NCBI GenBank assembly: GCA_038233335.1
Contig: JBBSME010000001.1
Coordinates: 9,810 to 73,809, forward strand
Direction: 5' to 3'
Length of the DNA: 64,000 bases
Origin: Iamia sp038233335
GTDB taxonomy: Bacteria; Actinomycetota; Acidimicrobiia; Acidimicrobiales; Iamiaceae
The position numbers were made by a program, and so were the translations under genes. The notes below the pieces were generated by a model that saw only the letters and a program-made list of their open reading frames with translations, was not told where the DNA came from and searched no databases. Positions within the stretch are counted from its first letter, which is position 1, and every line of letters begins with the position of its first letter. Shown here one piece after another: positions 9,293 to 17,373 of this stretch.

Positions 9293-9749
9293 CGTCGTCA
9301 GCCGCAACGCGCCCGAGGAGCTGGCGGCGGATGGCCTCGGCCCGGTCGGCCTCGATGCCGGGCAGGGTGCCGTCGCTGGCCGAGGAAGCGGTGGTGATCT
9401 GTAGGCTGACCAGGTCGAAGGCCCGTTCCAGTGGCCCCTGGCGCACGTCGATCTGCTGGACCCGGAAGGTGGGAATGGCTGACTCCACCCGCAGCACGAC
9501 GCCGTGGCAGACCTCGAGGCCTTCGTCGGTGAGCTCCCACCGCCAGCGGGCGTAGTGGAGGCGGGGGCCGACCACAGCCAGGACGGCCACCAGCACCACG
9601 GCGGCCGCGGCCGCGGCGGTGACCGCGGGCTGGGCCACCACCAACGCCAACACCATGGCCACGAGGACGGCGAACAGGAGCCAGCCGGCCCAGATCAGGT
9701 GCCACATGCTGCGCGCCCGCGGGCTCAGCTGCTGCGGGCCGGTCCTCAT
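9285..9749 (-). CDS. Membrane protein with one bacterial PH domain (YdbS-like)
   Basis: A 154-residue protein with two adjacent transmembrane helices (residues about 17-60, running from WAGWLLFAVLVAMVLAL onward) followed by one bPH2 domain carrying GVVLRVESAIPTFRVQQIDV. This is the short partner of the YdbS/YdbT pair and its stop overlaps the start of the longer partner. The start at 9749 has GGAGG five bases upstream and overlaps the stop of the aldolase-like gene as ATGA. The two PH proteins are probably made together and work as one membrane complex. Confidence 0.85.
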   Translation of the reverse strand: MRTGPQQLSPRARSMWHLIWAGWLLFAVLVAMVLALVVAQPAVTAAAAAAVVLVAVLAVVGPRLHYARWRWELTDEGLEVCHGVVLRVESAIPTFRVQQIDVRQGPLERAFDLVSLQITTASSASDGTLPGIEADRAEAIRRQLLGRVAADDGV

Positions 9750-10840
9750 GTCGCCTCCTCCGCGCCGAGCACGGCCTCCACCCCGGCGGCGAAGCGCTCC
9801 ACGTCCTCGTCGGTGGTGGAGAAGCTGGTCATCCACCGCACCTGGGAGCGCTCCACGTCCCAGGGCCAGAAGAACGACCAGGCCTGGAGCGGTGCGATGG
9901 CGGCCGGGGGCAGGGTGGCGAAGACCGAGTTGACCTCTGGGGGCCGAGCCAGGCCCGCCCCCGGGATCTCGGCGGTGCGCTGGGCCAGGACGGCAGCCAT
10001 GGCGTTGGCGTGACGGGCGTGGCCCAGCCACCGGTCGCTCTCCAGCAGGGCGGAGATCTGGGCGGCCACGAAGCGGGCCTTGGAGGGGAGCTGGCCGGCC
10101 TGCTTGCGGATGAACCGGGCCGCGCCCGCCCGCTCGGCGTCGAGCACCATGACCGCCTCGCCGTACATGGCGCCGTCCTTGGTGAGCCCGAAGGTGAGGA
10201 CGTCGACGCCGGTGTCGCGGACCATGGTCGCCAGATCCGTGTCGGCGGCGACGAGGGCGTTGGCGATGCGGGCTCCGTCGAGGTGCACGACCATTTCGTG
10301 GGCATGGGCGACCTCGGCCAGGGCCGCGATCTCCTCGACCGAGTAGACGGTGCCCATCTCGGTGGCCTGGCTGATGGAGAGGGCGCCCGGCTGGGGGTGG
10401 TGCTCGGTGCCCAGCCAGTGGAGGTAAGGGGTCAGGGCGTCAGGCCGCAGCTTGCCCTCGACCTCGGGGACGGTGGTGATGGTGGCCCCGGTGAAACGGG
10501 CCGGCGCGCCGCACTCGTCCACCACGATGTGGGCCGAGTCGACGCAGATGATGGACTGCCAGGGCTGGACCATCGTGGCCAGGCCGACCACGTTGGCGCC
10601 GGTGCCACCCCAGCACAGGAGGACCTCGGCCGGCGCCCCGACGAGGTCGCGCAGGGACTCGATGGCGGCCTCGGTCCAGCGGTCCTGCCCGTAGGCCAGG
10701 GCCGGCCCGGCGTTGGCGGCGGCCAGGGCATCCATGACCTCGGGGGCAACACCCGCGGCGTTGTCGCTGGCGAAGCTGCCCTCCGGGGGCGGTGGGAGCC
10801 CGTCGGCGACCGACGGGGCGATAGGAGCGGCCGCGGTCAC
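9746..10840 (-). CDS. PLP-dependent beta-eliminating lyase / threonine aldolase family
   Basis: A 364-residue fold-type I PLP enzyme of the low-specificity threonine aldolase family, which cleaves L-threonine or allo-threonine to glycine and acetaldehyde. Visible landmarks are FASDNAAGVAPEVMDAL at the N-terminus, the cofactor-binding VVHLDGARIANALVA segment, and the Schiff-base lysine in FGLTKDGAMYGEAV. Length fits the family. It begins an overlapping minus-strand run with the two PH-domain genes and the FAD enzyme; the functional link to them is unclear. Related amino acids such as phenylserine are also possible substrates. Confidence 0.88.
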   Translation of the reverse strand: MTAAAPIAPSVADGLPPPPEGSFASDNAAGVAPEVMDALAAANAGPALAYGQDRWTEAAIESLRDLVGAPAEVLLCWGGTGANVVGLATMVQPWQSIICVDSAHIVVDECGAPARFTGATITTVPEVEGKLRPDALTPYLHWLGTEHHPQPGALSISQATEMGTVYSVEEIAALAEVAHAHEMVVHLDGARIANALVAADTDLATMVRDTGVDVLTFGLTKDGAMYGEAVMVLDAERAGAARFIRKQAGQLPSKARFVAAQISALLESDRWLGHARHANAMAAVLAQRTAEIPGAGLARPPEVNSVFATLPPAAIAPLQAWSFFWPWDVERSQVRWMTSFSTTDEDVERFAAGVEAVLGAEEAT

Positions 10841-10921
10841 CCCTCCACCCTACGGAGAAGGTTGGGTTGGCCGGGCCGCCCCCCGACATCGCGCCGGGGG
10901 GCGGCCCGCTCGCAGGGTGGC

Positions 10922-11470
10922 TCACGCCTCACACCGCGCACCTTGGCCTCCGTCCTGGCGCATGTCCAGGTCGGCAGCAAGCGCGGCCATGCCGTTCCAC
11001 ACCTGGAGCTCCACCCGCGCCAAGGCGCGCCCGAGGTCGACCCAGGCCTTGGATCCGGGGCGGTCCTTGGGCCGGAGGTGCAGGACCACGTGCAGCGCCC
11101 GGACCGGCACCGATGGGACGTCCACGGCGTGACCGAAGACCTCGATCCGCTCGCGGTCGCAGGCCACGGCCGACCAGACCCGTTCCGGTGGCAGTGCTCG
11201 GTGCCGTGCAGGCATCGGTGGACGTCGATGGCTCCGTGGTCGCGGTCGCGGAACCAGGTGTCGGCGTGCGGCGCCGGGGCGTCGCGGACCAACGGCGGCA
11301 CCTCGGGGACCGGCGCGAAACCGAGGTCGGCGAGCACCGCGCGTGCCGGGCCCAGGTCGCCGGGCGCGATCATGGGGCCGGCATCGGCGTAGGTCCGCTC
11401 GGTCGGGTGGTCGTAGAGCCATCGGGCAACGGCCGGGCCCTTGAGCAGGATCGGGTCCACATCTCGGCTC
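10922..11470 (-). pseudogene. Broken nucleotidyltransferase (NTP_transf_5-like)
   Basis: Two reading frames together give one protein. The N-terminal half (from about 11461 down to 11205) contains ILLKGPAVARWLYDHP and DHGAIDVHRCLHG. The C-terminal half (from about 11192 down to 10922) continues in another frame with PPERVWSAVACDRERIEV and VRALHVVLHLRPKDRPGS. A frameshift near 11195 separates them. The order of motifs matches the family of uncharacterised nucleotidyltransferases (LLKG...D.D...IDLH). The usual metal-binding Asp pair appears as ADAG, a second sign of decay. No clear start codon belongs to it, since a tRNA-like fragment lies just upstream. It sits at the left edge of the proposed island. 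Confidence 0.65.
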
Positions 11471-11471
11471 C

Positions 11472-11503
11472 CCTGTGACCTCAGCCGGGTGAAGGCAGCG
11501 CTC
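11472..11503 (-). repeat. tRNA-Val-like fragment, possible attachment-site half
   Basis: These 32 bases match 17683-17714, inside the tRNA-Val gene, at 30 of 32 positions and in the same orientation. The match covers the anticodon stem-loop and variable region but not the acceptor stem. A displaced piece of tRNA about 6.2 kb from the intact gene is the pattern left when an element inserts into a tRNA gene. It could also be a remnant of a different lost tRNA, because this part of tRNAs is conserved. Confidence 0.6.
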
Positions 11504-11584
11504 GGCGGGGTTCGCCGACCTGCAGAGACCCAGATCATCGCAGGTCAGCGGCACTTTCTGTGTCGTCGCGTCACAGCCCGTGCC

Positions 11585-11624
11585 ACCCTGTTTCGCACCG
11601 TTCGCGGGTTTTCCGCGGGTTTTC
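11585..11624 (+). repeat. Left copy of the island-end direct repeat
   Basis: The 22 bases at 11603-11624 (CGCGGGTTTTCCGCGGGTTT plus TC) recur exactly at 17573-17594. The bases before them (CACCCTGT and onward) are also similar, giving about 40 related bases. Inside each copy CGCGGGTTTTC is itself repeated. Both copies point the same way and lie just inside the two tRNA-Val-related sequences. The copy overlaps the stop codon of the small lipoprotein gene. Confidence 0.8.
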
Positions 11625-11835
11625 AGGCCCGGGCGAGCAGGCCCCGGTGCGACTCGACGGAGCCCGCGAGCACCATGAGCTCGACGTTGCCCTCAGCGTC
11701 GGTGAGGTCGACGGTCTCGGCCTGGTCCGTGCTGTCCTCGGCTCCGGAGTCGTCGTCGCCGTCACCTCCGCCGCCGCATCCGGCCATGGTCATTGCCACC
11801 AGCGCGACGATGGTCAGACGGATCGTGGTCTTCAT
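11623..11835 (-). CDS. Small lipoprotein, probably truncated
   Basis: A 70-residue protein with a clear lipoprotein signal: MKTTIRLTIVALVAMTMAGC, with the lipobox cysteine at residue 20, then a Gly/Asp-rich linker (GGGGDGDDDSGAEDS). Only about 35 residues follow, ending in a basic/alanine stretch whose stop codon comes from the direct repeat at 11603-11624. The mature part therefore looks cut short at the repeat. No family can be recognised in what remains. Confidence 0.6.
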   Translation of the reverse strand: MKTTIRLTIVALVAMTMAGCGGGGDGDDDSGAEDSTDQAETVDLTDAEGNVELMVLAGSVESHRGLLARA

Positions 11836-11907
11836 GGGTCCTCTCCCAGGGTTGGTCTCGTTGCCGGACCGTTGACGGCCAAGGTCCTCGGCGACCGTGT
11901 CGCCTTC

Positions 11908-12267
11908 CTAGCTCGGCCAGCGGATGCGGATGAGTCGCTCGGTCACGACGACGACGCAGCCGGTGAGGTCGTCGAGGTCGTGGTTCTGGGCGAGGTCGCG
12001 GAGGACGATCACGACGTTGTCGGGCTGTTGATCTGCCAGTCGGAGGAGGATGACGCCGCGATGGGAGCCAGCCGGGTAGGCCCGAGGGTCGCCGAAACCG
12101 AGGTCGAAGGTGACCAAGGCACGGTCGTCGGCGACGGCTCCGGCGAGGACGTCGGGATCGGGATGACCGACCAGACCCTCACTGGCAACGGTGTCGACAT
12201 CGTGTCCGAGGTCGGCCAACGCTCGGCCGGCAACGACGCTGATGTTCTCGTCGAGCTTGAGCCTCAC
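11908..12267 (-). CDS. DUF5615 PIN-like toxin
   Basis: A 119-residue protein beginning VRLKLDENISVVAGRALADLG; the LDEN motif and later DDRALVTFDLGFGDPRAY supply the acidic residues of the Mut7-C/PIN-like nuclease fold. Start is GTG at 12267, overlapping the stop of the DUF433 gene as GTGA. This gene order (DUF433 then DUF5615) is that of the VapB45-VapC45 type of toxin-antitoxin pair known from Mycobacterium tuberculosis (Rv2018-Rv2019). It is expected to cleave RNA when not held by its partner. The RNA target is unknown. Confidence 0.85.
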   Translation of the reverse strand: MRLKLDENISVVAGRALADLGHDVDTVASEGLVGHPDPDVLAGAVADDRALVTFDLGFGDPRAYPAGSHRGVILLRLADQQPDNVVIVLRDLAQNHDLDDLTGCVVVVTERLIRIRWPS

Positions 12268-12500
12268 GTGGGGGTGAGTGGTCGGATCTCCTGCTTGGCC
12301 AACCACGCCCCGTAGGCCGCCGCCGCCCGGACGCCGTCGACTGTGAGCGTCGGGTAGTGCTCGACGATGGTCGCAGCATCGAGACCCGCGGCCAGCGCGT
12401 CCAGGACGACGGTGACCAGGACACGGGTCCCCCTGATGCACGGCTGGCCGTGACCCACCGCAGGATCGATGGAAATCAACTCCAACAGGTCATCGGCCAT
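12264..12500 (-). CDS. DUF433 antitoxin
   Basis: A 78-residue DUF433 protein: SIDPAVGHGQPCIRGTRV at the N-terminus, then VTVVLDALAAGLDAATIVEH and a C-terminal helix-turn-helix-like segment (YPTLTVDGVRAAAAYGAW). DUF433 proteins pair with DUF5615 nucleases as DNA-binding antitoxins. The downstream start overlaps this stop by four bases, giving coupled, antitoxin-first expression. A frameshifted second DUF433 copy lies at 17374-17471 near the other end of the island. Confidence 0.87.
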   Translation of the reverse strand: MADDLLELISIDPAVGHGQPCIRGTRVLVTVVLDALAAGLDAATIVEHYPTLTVDGVRAAAAYGAWLAKQEIRPLTPT

Positions 12501-12921
12501 GCCCGCCAGTATCCCACGCTCCACGACGGCCGGTTGGGGTGGAAGGCGTCTGACACCTCCTCGACCGCGACGCAGGTGTCTGGCCTGGGGGTCCGAGGCA
12601 TGATGGCCACGTGGCCCAGCAACGTCGCATCGTCGAAGGTGAGATGTTCGGCGCTCCGGTGCCCGGCCGATGGCCAGGCGGTCGTGAGCCAACCGACGAC
12701 GATGCCAGCGCCGACGGCGAGAAGCCAAGGCGACGGATCGCCGCCCTGAAGACCATCGCACGCTCGCTTCGACCGGGGCACTGACCGCCCGACCCGAGAC
12801 GGCACCGCCTGCCCGCCGGACACCCTGTCGATCTCGGGCGAGACTCAAGGCGAGTCACCCGCACCAGGAGCCACCGATGACCGGGCTTTGCGGGGCCGCC
12901 TCTCCCACATGGCAGAGATCG
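12501..12921. other. Intergenic, no supported gene
   Basis: About 420 bases between the toxin-antitoxin pair and the kinase fragment. Open frames exist on both strands but none shows a family motif, a good ribosome binding site or a consistent start. The stretch may hold the promoter of the toxin-antitoxin pair and debris from rearrangement. Confidence 0.5.
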
Positions 12922-13236
12922 TCAACCGACGGGCCAGGGTGGTTCCTGTCCCTCCTCGACCGGAGGTTCGTAGACCGAGGTCAGGTACTGAAGGGCGTCG
13001 GGACCGACCGGCATTGCCGCACGGGAGTCCTCGGCCGACCGACGGGCGAGCCGTTGCAACAGGGTCGCCTCGTCGGCCTCGAAGCTGACGAGACGCCAAC
13101 ATCCGCCGGTGCGCTCGACCGACAGCTTCCAGCCGTCGCGCTCCGTCCGTGTGCCGAGCCCGTCGTCGAGCACCACCGACGAACCCGACCCCAGCAAGGC
13201 GACCACCTCCGATCGCGCTTCGGCGACGACGGGCAC
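12922..13236 (-). pseudogene. C-terminal fragment of an AAA_33-type predicted kinase
   Basis: The 104 residues read EVVALLGSGSSVVLDDGLG, then RTERDGWKLSVERTGG, ATLLQRLARRSAEDSRA and PDALQYLTSVYEPP. This is the second half of small P-loop predicted kinases (SVVLDxGLxTRxxRDxW, then LxxRLxxRN, then FEPP). The N-terminal half with the GxxGxGKT/S loop is missing: the next 120 bases upstream hold only the region in front of the ArsR-type gene. It is therefore a truncated remnant, not a working kinase. Confidence 0.65.
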
Positions 13237-13438
13237 GAGCCCCCGCTCCCGGTCCCGGCGGTCGTCCCGCTCAGGGTCCCTGCTGACGGTTCCGGTCCAC
13301 TGTGGGGCAGGTCAGCGGGAGTGCCTGCTGCGCTTGACAACGCACACATGTACATAGGAGCATGCTCACATCAGCAAGCTCCACGACCGACCCTCCGACC
13401 GCCCAATCAGCATCGATGACGCGACGCAGGTTGCGCGG

Positions 13439-13948
13439 GTGATGGCTGCGCTGGCGACCCCGAGCCGGGTCCGCATCCTGGCTCGCTTGCGCGTCGTCGA
13501 CCACACCGTGGGCGAGTTGACCGCTGAGGTCGGCATGGAACAACCGGCAGTGTCGCACCAGTTGCGGATCCTGCGTGATCTGAACCTGGTGAGCGGGATC
13601 CGCCGCGGTCGCCATGTCGTGTACGGGCTCCACGACCCCCATGTGGCTGCGCTGCTCGACGAGGCGCTGCGTCACGTGGATCACCTGCGTCCCGCTGCAT
13701 CCACCAGTCGCCAGGACGACCCGGCGAGAACCCCACAAGGAGCAACCATGACCACAGACCATGTTCACGACACCCCCCACAGCCATGAGCACGCCCACGG
13801 CGATGAGGTCCACACCCATCAGCACACTGCCCATGACCACGATCACGTCGAGCACGCCCACGAGCACCAGCACGACGGTGAGGGCGACACCCACACCCAT
13901 CCGCACCCGCACCAGGCCGGGCTCGAGGAGGCACACGCCCACGAGTGA
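13439..13948 (+). CDS. ArsR/SmtB-family metal sensor with His-rich C-terminal tail
   Basis: The first ~100 residues are a winged-helix ArsR repressor: ALATPSRVRILARLRVVD, recognition helix MEQPAVSHQLRILRDLN, then the wing and ALLDEALRHVDHL. After a short linker the frame runs without a stop into a ~66-residue tail with about 22 histidines. The repressor-like reading frame extends upstream to 13358 (ISIDDATQVARVM before the given start) but has no ATG, GTG or TTG there. The true start may be a rare codon, or the 5' end has shifted frame; GTG at 13439 is the first usual start. With znuABC and zur next door, zinc is the likely metal. Palindromes ATGTACAT and GCATGC just upstream (13347-13366) may be part of its operator. 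Confidence 0.8.
   Translation: MMAALATPSRVRILARLRVVDHTVGELTAEVGMEQPAVSHQLRILRDLNLVSGIRRGRHVVYGLHDPHVAALLDEALRHVDHLRPAASTSRQDDPARTPQGATMTTDHVHDTPHSHEHAHGDEVHTHQHTAHDHDHVEHAHEHQHDGEGDTHTHPHPHQAGLEEAHAHE
13748..13948 (+). CDS. Possible separate His-rich peptide from an internal start
   Basis: Within the ArsR frame, AAGGAG at 13737-13742 stands five bases before an in-frame ATG at 13748. Translation from there would give a 66-residue peptide, one third histidine, in DHDHVEHAHEHQHD-like runs. It could be a free zinc buffer or chaperone made beside the fused form, much as His-rich proteins accompany zinc transporters elsewhere. Alternatively the strong site is the remains of two genes now fused. 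No signal peptide is present, so it would stay in the cytoplasm. Confidence 0.45.
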   Translation: MTTDHVHDTPHSHEHAHGDEVHTHQHTAHDHDHVEHAHEHQHDGEGDTHTHPHPHQAGLEEAHAHE

Positions 13949-14112
13949 GCGACGCGCTGCCGTACCACGGTCCACTGCGACGTGTGGTGCGCACACGACT
14001 GACCTCGACCACCAAGGACACGGAGGGGGACCGGTTGCCGTTGCCGGCAGACCTCACCGTGCCGTATGTGACGTCCGCGCTCCGAAGCACGGTCGGGTCG
14101 GGACTCCCTGGG

Positions 14113-14994
14113 CTACCGGCTGACTATGCGGGACGCGGGGGCGATCGCGGTTGCGTGCTCGTCGAGGTTTGCAGTTCGCTTGAGTCCTCGCATCCCGGTG
14201 ATCAGGAAGGTGAGAGCGAAGCAGGCCGCACCGACGAGGACGATGGTGGGTCCCGACTGGACGTTGAGGTGGTAGCTGAGGTTCATTCCTACGAACCCGG
14301 TGGTGGCCCCGATGCCGGTGGCGAGGAAAAGCATCCGGCTGAAGGAGTTGGTGAGCATTCGGGCGACGGTGGCGGGGATGACGAGGGTGGCGGCGATGAG
14401 GGTGACTCCAAGCACCTGCATGGTGGCGAGGATGGAGATGGCGAGCACGAGCATCAGGAGGGCGTCGACCCGGTTGGTGCGCACCCCCGAGGCCTCGGCG
14501 ACCTCGGGATCGAAGGTCGTGAACAGCAGCCGGCGATACCCGAAGAAGACGACGAGGGTCACGACTGCGGTGACGGCGATGATGGCCAGGACATCGTCGA
14601 TGCCGACACCGAGGATGCTGCCGAAGAGGGCGGCGTCGAAGCTCTGACCTTGGCGGCCGAAGATGGCGAACAGCGCAAGGCCGAGGGCGAAGGAGGCGGT
14701 GGTGATGACGCCGATGGCGGCGTCGGCGCCGATGGGCCTCCGGCGGGTGACGCCGTTGATCATGAGCGCGGAGGCGACGCCCCAGACGCCGGCTCCGAGC
14801 ACGAAGTTGACGCCGAGGAGGGCGCTGGCGGCGAAGCCGCCGAAGATGGCGTGCGACAAGCCGTGGCCGATGTAGCTCATGCCTTTGAGGACGACGTAGA
14901 CGCCGACGAGGCCGCACAGGGCGCCGGCGAAGGTGGCGACGATGAGACCGTTGCGGAAGAACTCGAACTCGAAGGGTCGCAGGAGCTCGTCCAT
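14113..14994 (-). CDS. znuB: Zinc ABC transporter permease
   Basis: A 293-residue ABC-3 family permease with about eight hydrophobic segments, such as LIVATFAGALCGLVGVYVVL, ATMQVLGVTLIAATLVIPA and the family signature GMSYIGHGLSHAIFGG. It forms the membrane channel of a ZnuABC-type importer. The start shares one base with the stop of the ATPase gene (TGATG), placing it last in the order znuA-znuC-znuB. The metal is inferred from the binding protein and the neighbouring Fur-family gene; manganese importers have the same permease type. Confidence 0.92.
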   Translation of the reverse strand: MDELLRPFEFEFFRNGLIVATFAGALCGLVGVYVVLKGMSYIGHGLSHAIFGGFAASALLGVNFVLGAGVWGVASALMINGVTRRRPIGADAAIGVITTASFALGLALFAIFGRQGQSFDAALFGSILGVGIDDVLAIIAVTAVVTLVVFFGYRRLLFTTFDPEVAEASGVRTNRVDALLMLVLAISILATMQVLGVTLIAATLVIPATVARMLTNSFSRMLFLATGIGATTGFVGMNLSYHLNVQSGPTIVLVGAACFALTFLITGMRGLKRTANLDEHATAIAPASRIVSR

Positions 14995-15788
14995 CAGGCG
15001 CCTGCCTTCCGGAGTTTCACGACGTTGTCGGTCGACACATAGTCGTCGAGGACGATCGGCATGCCGGCGTGCTCGAGGATCTCCATCCGTGCCCCGAAGG
15101 TGCGTTCCAGCACGTCTGCGGTGAGAACGTCCCGGGGTGCGCCGTGGCCGAGGACCTCGGTGTTGAGGCAGACGAGGTGGGGGAGGTGGGCAGCCATCCC
15201 GTTGAGGTCATGGGTGGTCAACACGATGGCGAGCCCGTCGCGGTGGAGGTCGTCGAGGAGGTGCAGCACCTCGTGGCGGGTGCGCACGTCAACCCCGGAG
15301 GTGGGTTCGTCCATGAGGAGGAGCTCCGGCTGGCCGAGCAGCGCTCGGGCGATGAACACTCGCTGTTGTTGGCCACCCGAGAGGTCGCGGATGTGACGGC
15401 CGGCCAGCTCCGCGATGCCGAGGCGGTCGAGAACCTGGCAGACCTCGGCGTGCTCGGCCTTGCTCCGCCAGGGCAGGAGTCGGCCTCTGGTGCGGGCCAT
15501 GAGCACACATTCCGCCACCGTGACCGGGAAGCTCCAGTTGACCGACTCGACCTGGGGCACGTAGCCAACCCGCAGCTCGCGGCGGCGGTCGACTGATCCT
15601 GCGATCGGGTCCATGGTCCCGAGCAGCACGCGCAGCAACGTGGTCTTGCCCGAGCCGGACGGGCCGACGACACCGCTGAACTGATCTGACGTAATGGTCA
15701 GGTCGACGTTGACCAGTACAGGCGTCGAGCCGTAGGTGCAGGTGACTCGATCGAGTCGTACCAGGTCGGGCCCGGTGGCGCCGGTCAC
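14994..15788 (-). CDS. znuC: Zinc ABC transporter ATPase
   Basis: A 264-residue ABC ATPase with Walker A GPSGSGKTT, signature LSGGQQQRV, Walker B LLLMDEPTSGVD and the switch histidine in LTTHDL. The VGYVPQVESVNWSFPVTVAE Q-loop region is typical of metal-importer ATPases. It powers the ZnuABC importer at the inner face of the membrane. The GTG start overlaps the stop of the binding-protein gene as GTGA, and its own stop overlaps znuB, so all three should be produced in fixed ratio. Confidence 0.93.
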   Translation of the reverse strand: MTGATGPDLVRLDRVTCTYGSTPVLVNVDLTITSDQFSGVVGPSGSGKTTLLRVLLGTMDPIAGSVDRRRELRVGYVPQVESVNWSFPVTVAECVLMARTRGRLLPWRSKAEHAEVCQVLDRLGIAELAGRHIRDLSGGQQQRVFIARALLGQPELLLMDEPTSGVDVRTRHEVLHLLDDLHRDGLAIVLTTHDLNGMAAHLPHLVCLNTEVLGHGAPRDVLTADVLERTFGARMEILEHAGMPIVLDDYVSTDNVVKLRKAGA

Positions 15789-16786
15789 TGGGGGTACTTG
15801 GCTTCGTCGGGGGCGACATTGCGGAGCTCCACTGCCTCCAGGGCCGATGCGTCGCCGCCGAGGGCGTCGGTCATGGTGATGTAGTCGAAGCGCATCAGTC
15901 CCAGCCAGGAGTGCTCGGCCTCGCCGGGCTCACCGGGCAGGTCGTCGTCACGAAGCTCGTCGACGTAGTCCACGCCCGCCTCCTTGCCGATCTGTTCGAG
16001 GACAGGGCTGGGGAACACCTCGGAGCCGAAGATCGCCGGCACCTCTTCCTCCCGGACCTGGTCGATGAGGTCGGCCACCTCCCCCGGTGTCGGGTCCTCG
16101 AAGTCCGAGACCTGGATCGCACCGATGACCTCCCAGCCATACGTGTCGGCGAAGTAGGCGTAGGCGTCGTGGTAGGTGAGGAGCTTGCGCTCAGGCACAG
16201 TCTCGAAGCTCTCCCGCATCGCGGCGTCGAGACCGTCGATCACTTCCGAGAACTTGTCGTAGTTGGCCCCGTAGTACCCCGCGTTGCCCGGGTCGCGCTC
16301 GGACATGTCGTCCTTGACGATCTCGGCGTACTCCAGCGCCAAGGTGGGGTCGGTCCAGAGGTGCGGGTTCGGCTTGCCCTCCTCCTCGGGGAAGGAGAAG
16401 TCGTACTTGTACTCGCTCTCCGGGATCGCCTCGGTTCCCAGCTCGACGAGCTCCGCCCCGTCCTTGAGGTTCTCGTCGGCCAGCTCCTTGGTGGGCTCCT
16501 CGAGGACGAGACCGTTGATGTAGACCACATCGGCTGTCGACAATAGCTCAGCCACGCTCGGCTCGGGTTCGAAGGTGTGGGAGTTCGTCCCCTCTGGAAC
16601 AATCCCTTCGACGTCGGCCCGGTCGCCGACGATGGTGGACACGATGCTGGTGATCGGCGCCACCGTCGTGGCGATCTTCAAGCGGTCATCTCTTGCGGCC
16701 GACCCACCGCCACCATCGTCATCGCCGCAGGCGACCGCAGCCAGACCGACGACCAGCACGAACCCGAGGCCAAGAATCTTGCGCAT
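15785..16786 (-). CDS. znuA: Zinc ABC transporter substrate-binding lipoprotein
   Basis: A 333-residue cluster A-I binding protein with a lipoprotein signal peptide ending in the lipobox AVAC (C20). Three metal-binding histidines are recognisable: GTNSHTFEPEP, KPNPHLWTDP and LTYHDAYAYFADTYGW. The third ligand is His, as in zinc binders, whereas manganese binders carry Glu there. The His-rich loop of many ZnuA proteins is absent; an acidic stretch (FSFPEEEGKPN) stands in that place. The gene leads znuA-znuC-znuB and diverges from a Fur-family gene 72 bases away, with a palindrome between them. Confidence 0.92.
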   Translation of the reverse strand: MRKILGLGFVLVVGLAAVACGDDDGGGGSAARDDRLKIATTVAPITSIVSTIVGDRADVEGIVPEGTNSHTFEPEPSVAELLSTADVVYINGLVLEEPTKELADENLKDGAELVELGTEAIPESEYKYDFSFPEEEGKPNPHLWTDPTLALEYAEIVKDDMSERDPGNAGYYGANYDKFSEVIDGLDAAMRESFETVPERKLLTYHDAYAYFADTYGWEVIGAIQVSDFEDPTPGEVADLIDQVREEEVPAIFGSEVFPSPVLEQIGKEAGVDYVDELRDDDLPGEPGEAEHSWLGLMRFDYITMTDALGGDASALEAVELRNVAPDEAKYPQ

Positions 16787-16816
16787 CCCCGAACCCTAGA
16801 CGAGATCGCAATGCTC

Positions 16817-16833
16817 TTGCGAACGGCTCGCAA
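16817..16833. promoter_or_regulatory. Candidate Zur operator between znuA and zur
   Basis: TTGCGA-N5-TCGCAA is a perfect 6-bp inverted repeat in the 72-base gap between the divergent znuA and Fur-family genes. Weaker flanking symmetry (CAATG on the left, CATTG on the right) extends it to about 30 bases. Its place suggests it controls both genes. The sequence is not the usual TGAAAATGATTTTCA-like Zur box, so the assignment is by position. Confidence 0.5.
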
Positions 16834-16858
16834 CATTGGCCGAGTATCCTTGAGGCGC

Positions 16859-17299
16859 ATGGGCTCAACGGATCAGGTCGAAGCGATCCTGGACCAGTTG
16901 CGAGCCAGCGGAGGTCGGGTCACCAGCCCCCGCCGGGCCATCGTTGAAGCCCTCGTCGAGCACCCCGACCACCCGACCGCCGAACAGCTCCTCACTGCGG
17001 TCCAGGCTCGCCAACCTGACGTGCACGAATCGACCGTGTACCGCGTCCTCGACGACCTCAGGCGCCTTGGCGCTGTCGATCACGTCCACCTCGGACACGG
17101 CGCCGCCGTGTACCACCTTGCTGAGGAGTCCCACCACCACCTCGTCTGCCAGACCTGTGGGCGAGTGATCGAAGTCCCCGATCGAGATCTCGAACGCCTC
17201 CGCACGCAGCTCCGGGAGACCTACGACTTCGAGATCGAGCCGCAACACTTCGCCCTCCTCGGCCGCTGCACGGCCTGTGCCGCCCCCGATTCAGACTGA
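16859..17299 (+). CDS. zur: Fur-family zinc uptake regulator
   Basis: A 146-residue Fur-family protein. The DNA-binding part contains SGGRVTSPRRAIVEALVEHP and ESTVYRVLDDLRRLGAVDHV; the dimer/metal part has EESHHHLVCQTCGRVIEV and a C-terminal CTAC, forming the structural Cys4 zinc site. It should repress zinc uptake when zinc is plentiful. ATG at 16859 was chosen because the homologous sequence begins there; an in-frame ATG at 16811 would overlap the palindrome. It faces away from znuABC, the usual zur arrangement. Another Fur-type specificity cannot be excluded but is unlikely here. Confidence 0.88.
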   Translation: MGSTDQVEAILDQLRASGGRVTSPRRAIVEALVEHPDHPTAEQLLTAVQARQPDVHESTVYRVLDDLRRLGAVDHVHLGHGAAVYHLAEESHHHLVCQTCGRVIEVPDRDLERLRTQLRETYDFEIEPQHFALLGRCTACAAPDSD

Positions 17300-17373
17300 G
17301 TCTGGGCCACCGCCGATCAGGTCGAAGATCGTACAACCGATCCGTGCAGGGCGGAACTACTGGCGCAGCGAAG

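Noticed and set aside
12877..13419. 180-codon plus-strand frame before the ArsR-type gene
   Set aside because: It is antisense to the kinase fragment, which has family motifs, and has none itself.
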